A model generated the notes under the pieces. It was not told the origin of the DNA. It made no database searches and saw only the letters and a program-made list of their open reading frames with translations. Positions 7,801-7,974 of a stretch of DNA of 7,974 bases are shown piece by piece. A program made the translations under genes and the position numbers. Numbering within the stretch: position 1 is the first letter of the stretch; every line of letters starts with the position of its first letter. Source of the stretch: an uncultured Christensenella sp. (GTDB taxonomy: Bacteria; Bacillota; Clostridia; Christensenellales; UBA1242); NCBI GenBank assembly GCA_949293915.1, contig CASFFJ010000036.1:1-7974 (forward strand), given 5' to 3'.

Positions 7801-7974
7801 GTATATGTAACAAAGTCATTAACAAAATAATCGTATTCACGGATACGTCCATTCTCAGTTATTGTCTCTTGCCAACGTGTGATATTTGCATCCGTTTCTG
7901 TGAGATCTTTTGAGAGATATTGACTATCGCCACCACTATTACTTTGCTGACCTACTACTGACACGTATTTAGAA
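1881..7974 (-). CDS. giant cell-surface protein with InlB-like repeats, YDG domains and C-terminal anchor (5' partial)
   Basis: The frame is open to the right edge, so the N-terminus and signal peptide lie outside the window. Residue numbers here count from the GTG at 7964, which encodes an internal Val. Visible parts: a beta-rich region (1-360); divergent InlB B-type repeats (about 366-1250); more beta-rich repeats (1250-1560); an Ig/MBG-like module with P-T-N-V-G-K-Y (about 1575-1640); two YDG-like domains (Y-D-G-T at 1654 and 1769); a linker; a hydrophobic helix (1990-2013) with six consecutive Ile; and a basic tail, K-K-R-R-E-L-K-Y-K. There is no LPXTG motif, so the helix itself must anchor the protein, with the repeats outside. 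Only three cysteines (970, 1028, 1547) occur in ~2,030 residues, and Asn, Asp, Tyr and Thr are frequent, as in extracellular stalk proteins. Probable role: adhesion or cell-surface interaction (inference from family). First gene seen of the minus-strand operon; its promoter is outside the window. Confidence 0.9.
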   Translation of the reverse strand, partial: SKYVSVVGQQSNSGGDSQYLSKDLTETDANITRWQETITENGRIREYDYFVNDFVTYTLTFTDSQQDGYFETSSLEISTISENLKILPVFDHIYYNVDVTSFSDIANFGTISETIGDITIYSDTKTSDSTTNESEYTKTFAKIDDNYYYVGTVYSNGTNFYTKHHTLESTPTEQKIDLINGAFRINVNVDFDLNIAFNADEIATNSRNVVVNSVSLDDTELTKILAGDSTKNSVIVNPHNTYKNTINLNINIDLTRASGQAENDDFVLTVDYDELYLIDVGIKIDDTVIDNTHTEYELIMDSLTLHNTFSRIDINRYFILNDSELRLTAVKDIRATIDGQQYSYFTLVSIDGESTDEKNYSGAIENFAVSVEYSSLNYLIDFKFVLKNDNGYTEFNEGFNLEQAFSLKRGESKTITKTDVSNNVGYKFYGFARSTLELTENTSFDVTIDNAKPKGETILMVYTELDYVLNLVGFDQINLTNLKGETIYPIASAELLVGGNSYLLDADALRTAEQDADTGLKTIAFDSTLNINDSLLVVVTFNDGFIAKGFKFAQTDGEYLSTENSVTFSLSQQLLANIVNNQINLVIEEDFVKYSFVYYIDTATDLNFTDKVIMADIDINTDTYDYVTKEYEYVYSVYDYEETDWQTNYDKYYILQGEEYILNTSNIYNNTITYYRAKVTNLTLSGLRLYDELVLKSTPISVFDEEKNLDYKYIFVRYTQDNMTNLPSEKIEISADDFYYTHTTNILRDNTIRVVYSVPNTQLRISVNYANAYDLNNVIVSKADGSIINKIIDGVDSYYIINTGETITIKLKENNEDNVIAFGYQLNGYTLNINNTPIETETTEQQYVFDVTSTGLHYLTINFELIEYRVSVEQYGAGKNGEKINFVSNGETNDYIVVSDEGFSLDYELPERYYVGKFSVLLGTDFVEQENLAQTNEDENTNYSHLFIDEELIALLNTYATQVVGEKYYNVLCKVEYYIHTYDILIDFQIVDAKNNDSDDRILTPHFNLSYIFDNNPFLESASIEGRTNSCINIPYGVEVNIVLDGTIRTGMKFNRWAFSSGASLGAGYSEISSTTLTIDKITQDLNFIYAWNYQPYTIKVEIVNVEGDKVGDPYVLVNDKENSSNKRENSITLYDKLTVQSNGFKANGFIFKNFYYYVDKYVPYEYEENDWAINYASYYVLENNNYVLNNDSVYDAENAYFELINDFKVNYSDNYYYEDIFDIVNYKLNAKGEIVIYVEYKEFEVKIKTSNNIAGDLSFNIGDLKDISPEDITSYIITATDKTTGEERILNEDASANYKDIINITMSYNTVQLDDLTYNFSAGVSLIAINYLDVYPNFSYDEQGQVVISIDLSKYLSSVDNSGNLIVNYIFNVKEFSVISTSNVQDESFYESNKFYTTYNNTIFGFNGESISNGKVSVTNTSQFLTKTMLSYSKDSANNNKLTYDGYEDYFYIDSVKIYLGLNRARLIDPIDYARYGIEVEYTTATFTGGTNASGTFGGEKSVTIVDYINVRMVANLYIEYQLNAILYFSGEAEVSEDGEIIFSKEYSCDLNAEGVGQYLTIGSTDTDDIQSAEFIIEYIENLEYKLIDDNGDEFDLTSEYPTNVGKYLVELSFNNLSEYPWLSTIKLNYTIYLIIYEKTVYLTYQQPLEIYEKIYDGTSDFSDSSLLSLLMITDGKNLNLMLNNSNFQINVDSNNFKTTITKTTTDGEISEFNVSETAYNLKWTNLALNDDIVFNKNFRLDNDQLIMRGVIKINKKSLNIVGLNIRDKVYDGTDKVYIKTDANISLYGVVNSGEVSLIVENIQMNYQDVNVGENKQIYINTDKALIGSGASNYYVNPLSLSSNIYPYSITANIKGLGNITLENRAGLTDPSKVDAIPIGASLKVSVIYPDTTEYASIYDYISKFVSSDNIFAIGYTLSYVIDDVESKVSNDLTLVVPTVKRLLSVVWNTNELAGELEYTEENGNIVIELNQLNTSVQNIILTQQRVLFELWQIILIIALLILLIIIIIIVVIVIKKRRELKYKDYDKI
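1926..1997 (-). other. C-terminal membrane anchor of the giant protein
   Basis: Residues 1990-2013 start L-W-Q at the interface and continue as an uninterrupted run of Ile, Leu, Val and Ala, followed at once by K-K-R-R. By the positive-inside rule the 14-residue tail (2014-2027) is cytoplasmic. The hydrophobic run is coded largely by ATA/ATT codons, which gives the AT-rich triplet pattern in the DNA. A sortase signal (LPXTG, helix, charged tail) would need a cleavage motif upstream; residues 1950-1989 contain none. Confidence 0.85.
2415..3047 (-). repeat. tandem pair of YDG-like domains in the giant protein
   Basis: Residues about 1640-1755 and 1756-1850 each begin with a strand ending in I/V-Y-D-G-T. 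The second copy is the clearer one: D-K-V-Y-D-G-T-D (1766-1773), then L-Y-G-V-V-N-S-G-E-V, then V-N-V-G-E-N-K, then G-S-G-A-S-N-Y-Y. This is the usual order of conserved points in YDG/MBG-type beta-sandwich modules of bacterial surface proteins (K-x-Y-D-G-T, G-x-x-x-G-D-x-V, N-V-G, A-x-N-Y). The first copy is degenerate after its Y-D-G-T but ends in the same K-I-N-K-K-S-L-type boundary. Such domains form extracellular stalks; no enzymatic activity is expected. Confidence 0.75.
3045..3257 (-). other. Ig/MBG-like module of the giant protein
   Basis: Residues about 1570-1640 contain Y-K-L-I-D-D-N-G, then Y-P-T-N-V-G-K-Y-L-V-E-L, and end in strands leading to V-Y-L-T-Y. The P-x-N-V-G-x-Y-x-V element is typical of MBG and related bacterial Ig-like repeats, which are often found next to YDG domains, as here. 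Confidence 0.55.
4356..4511 (-). repeat. aromatic D-W-NY-YY module, copy 2
   Basis: Residues about 1152-1203 contain Y-E-E-N-D-W-A-I-N-Y-A-S-Y-Y, then Y-V-L-N-N-D-S-V-Y, then five residues and Y-F. It aligns without gaps to copy 1 over about 45 residues, sharing Y-E-E-x-D-W-x-x-N-Y-x-x-Y-Y-x-L and Y-x-L-N. The two copies differ at many other positions, so this is an old duplication or a mobile module, not a recent tandem copy. Confidence 0.75.
5949..6104 (-). repeat. aromatic D-W-NY-YY module, copy 1
   Basis: Residues about 621-672 of the giant protein contain Y-E-E-T-D-W-Q-T-N-Y-D-K-Y-Y, then Y-I-L-N-T-S-N-I-Y, then five residues and Y-Y. A second copy with the same spacing lies at 4356-4511. 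It sits as an insertion between InlB-like repeat units. Confidence 0.75.

Noticed and set aside
1881..7974. Alternative genetic code with TGA as Trp
   Set aside because: All nine Trp codons in this frame are TGG and no in-frame TGA occurs, which would be unlikely in an AT-rich genome that uses TGA for Trp.

Overview
The window is strongly AT-rich and holds four protein genes that use the standard bacterial code. In the large minus-strand gene all nine tryptophans visible are TGG, and TGA never interrupts about 2,030 codons, so this is not a TGA=Trp mollicute. The base composition, clean Shine-Dalgarno sites, YcxB-like membrane proteins and a giant repeat-rich surface protein suggest a low-GC Bacillota, perhaps an uncultured gut Bacilli lineage. 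That placement is inference. No rRNA, tRNA, transposase, CRISPR array or phage gene was seen.

Layout from left to right. Positions 1-172 are non-coding; a TTAATTAATTAA block at 4-15 stops all six frames. A sigma-A-like promoter with an extended -10 (173-201) and a strong ribosome-binding site (214-219) drive a plus-strand gene at 227-724, which encodes an unrecognised protein with one N-terminal membrane helix and a cytoplasmic domain. A perfect 13-bp stem with A- and T-tracts on its flanks (744-778) lies between this gene and the convergent minus-strand genes, and can end transcription from both sides.

The rest of the window is a tightly packed minus-strand operon read from right to left. 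First comes a giant surface protein (1881 to beyond the right edge, at least 2,030 residues visible). It is built from divergent InlB-type repeats, Ig-like/MBG-like modules and two YDG domains, and ends in a hydrophobic Ile-rich helix and a basic cytoplasmic tail. Two paralogous two-helix YcxB-like proteins follow (1332-1871 and 795-1325). Each has its ribosome-binding site overlapping the stop codon of the gene before it, so the three genes are probably co-transcribed and translationally coupled.

The most interesting points are the linkage of a sortase-independent giant surface protein to two YcxB-like membrane proteins, and an aromatic module (D-W-x2-N-Y-x2-YY...) that recurs inside the giant protein. 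The function of this gene set cannot be read from sequence alone.
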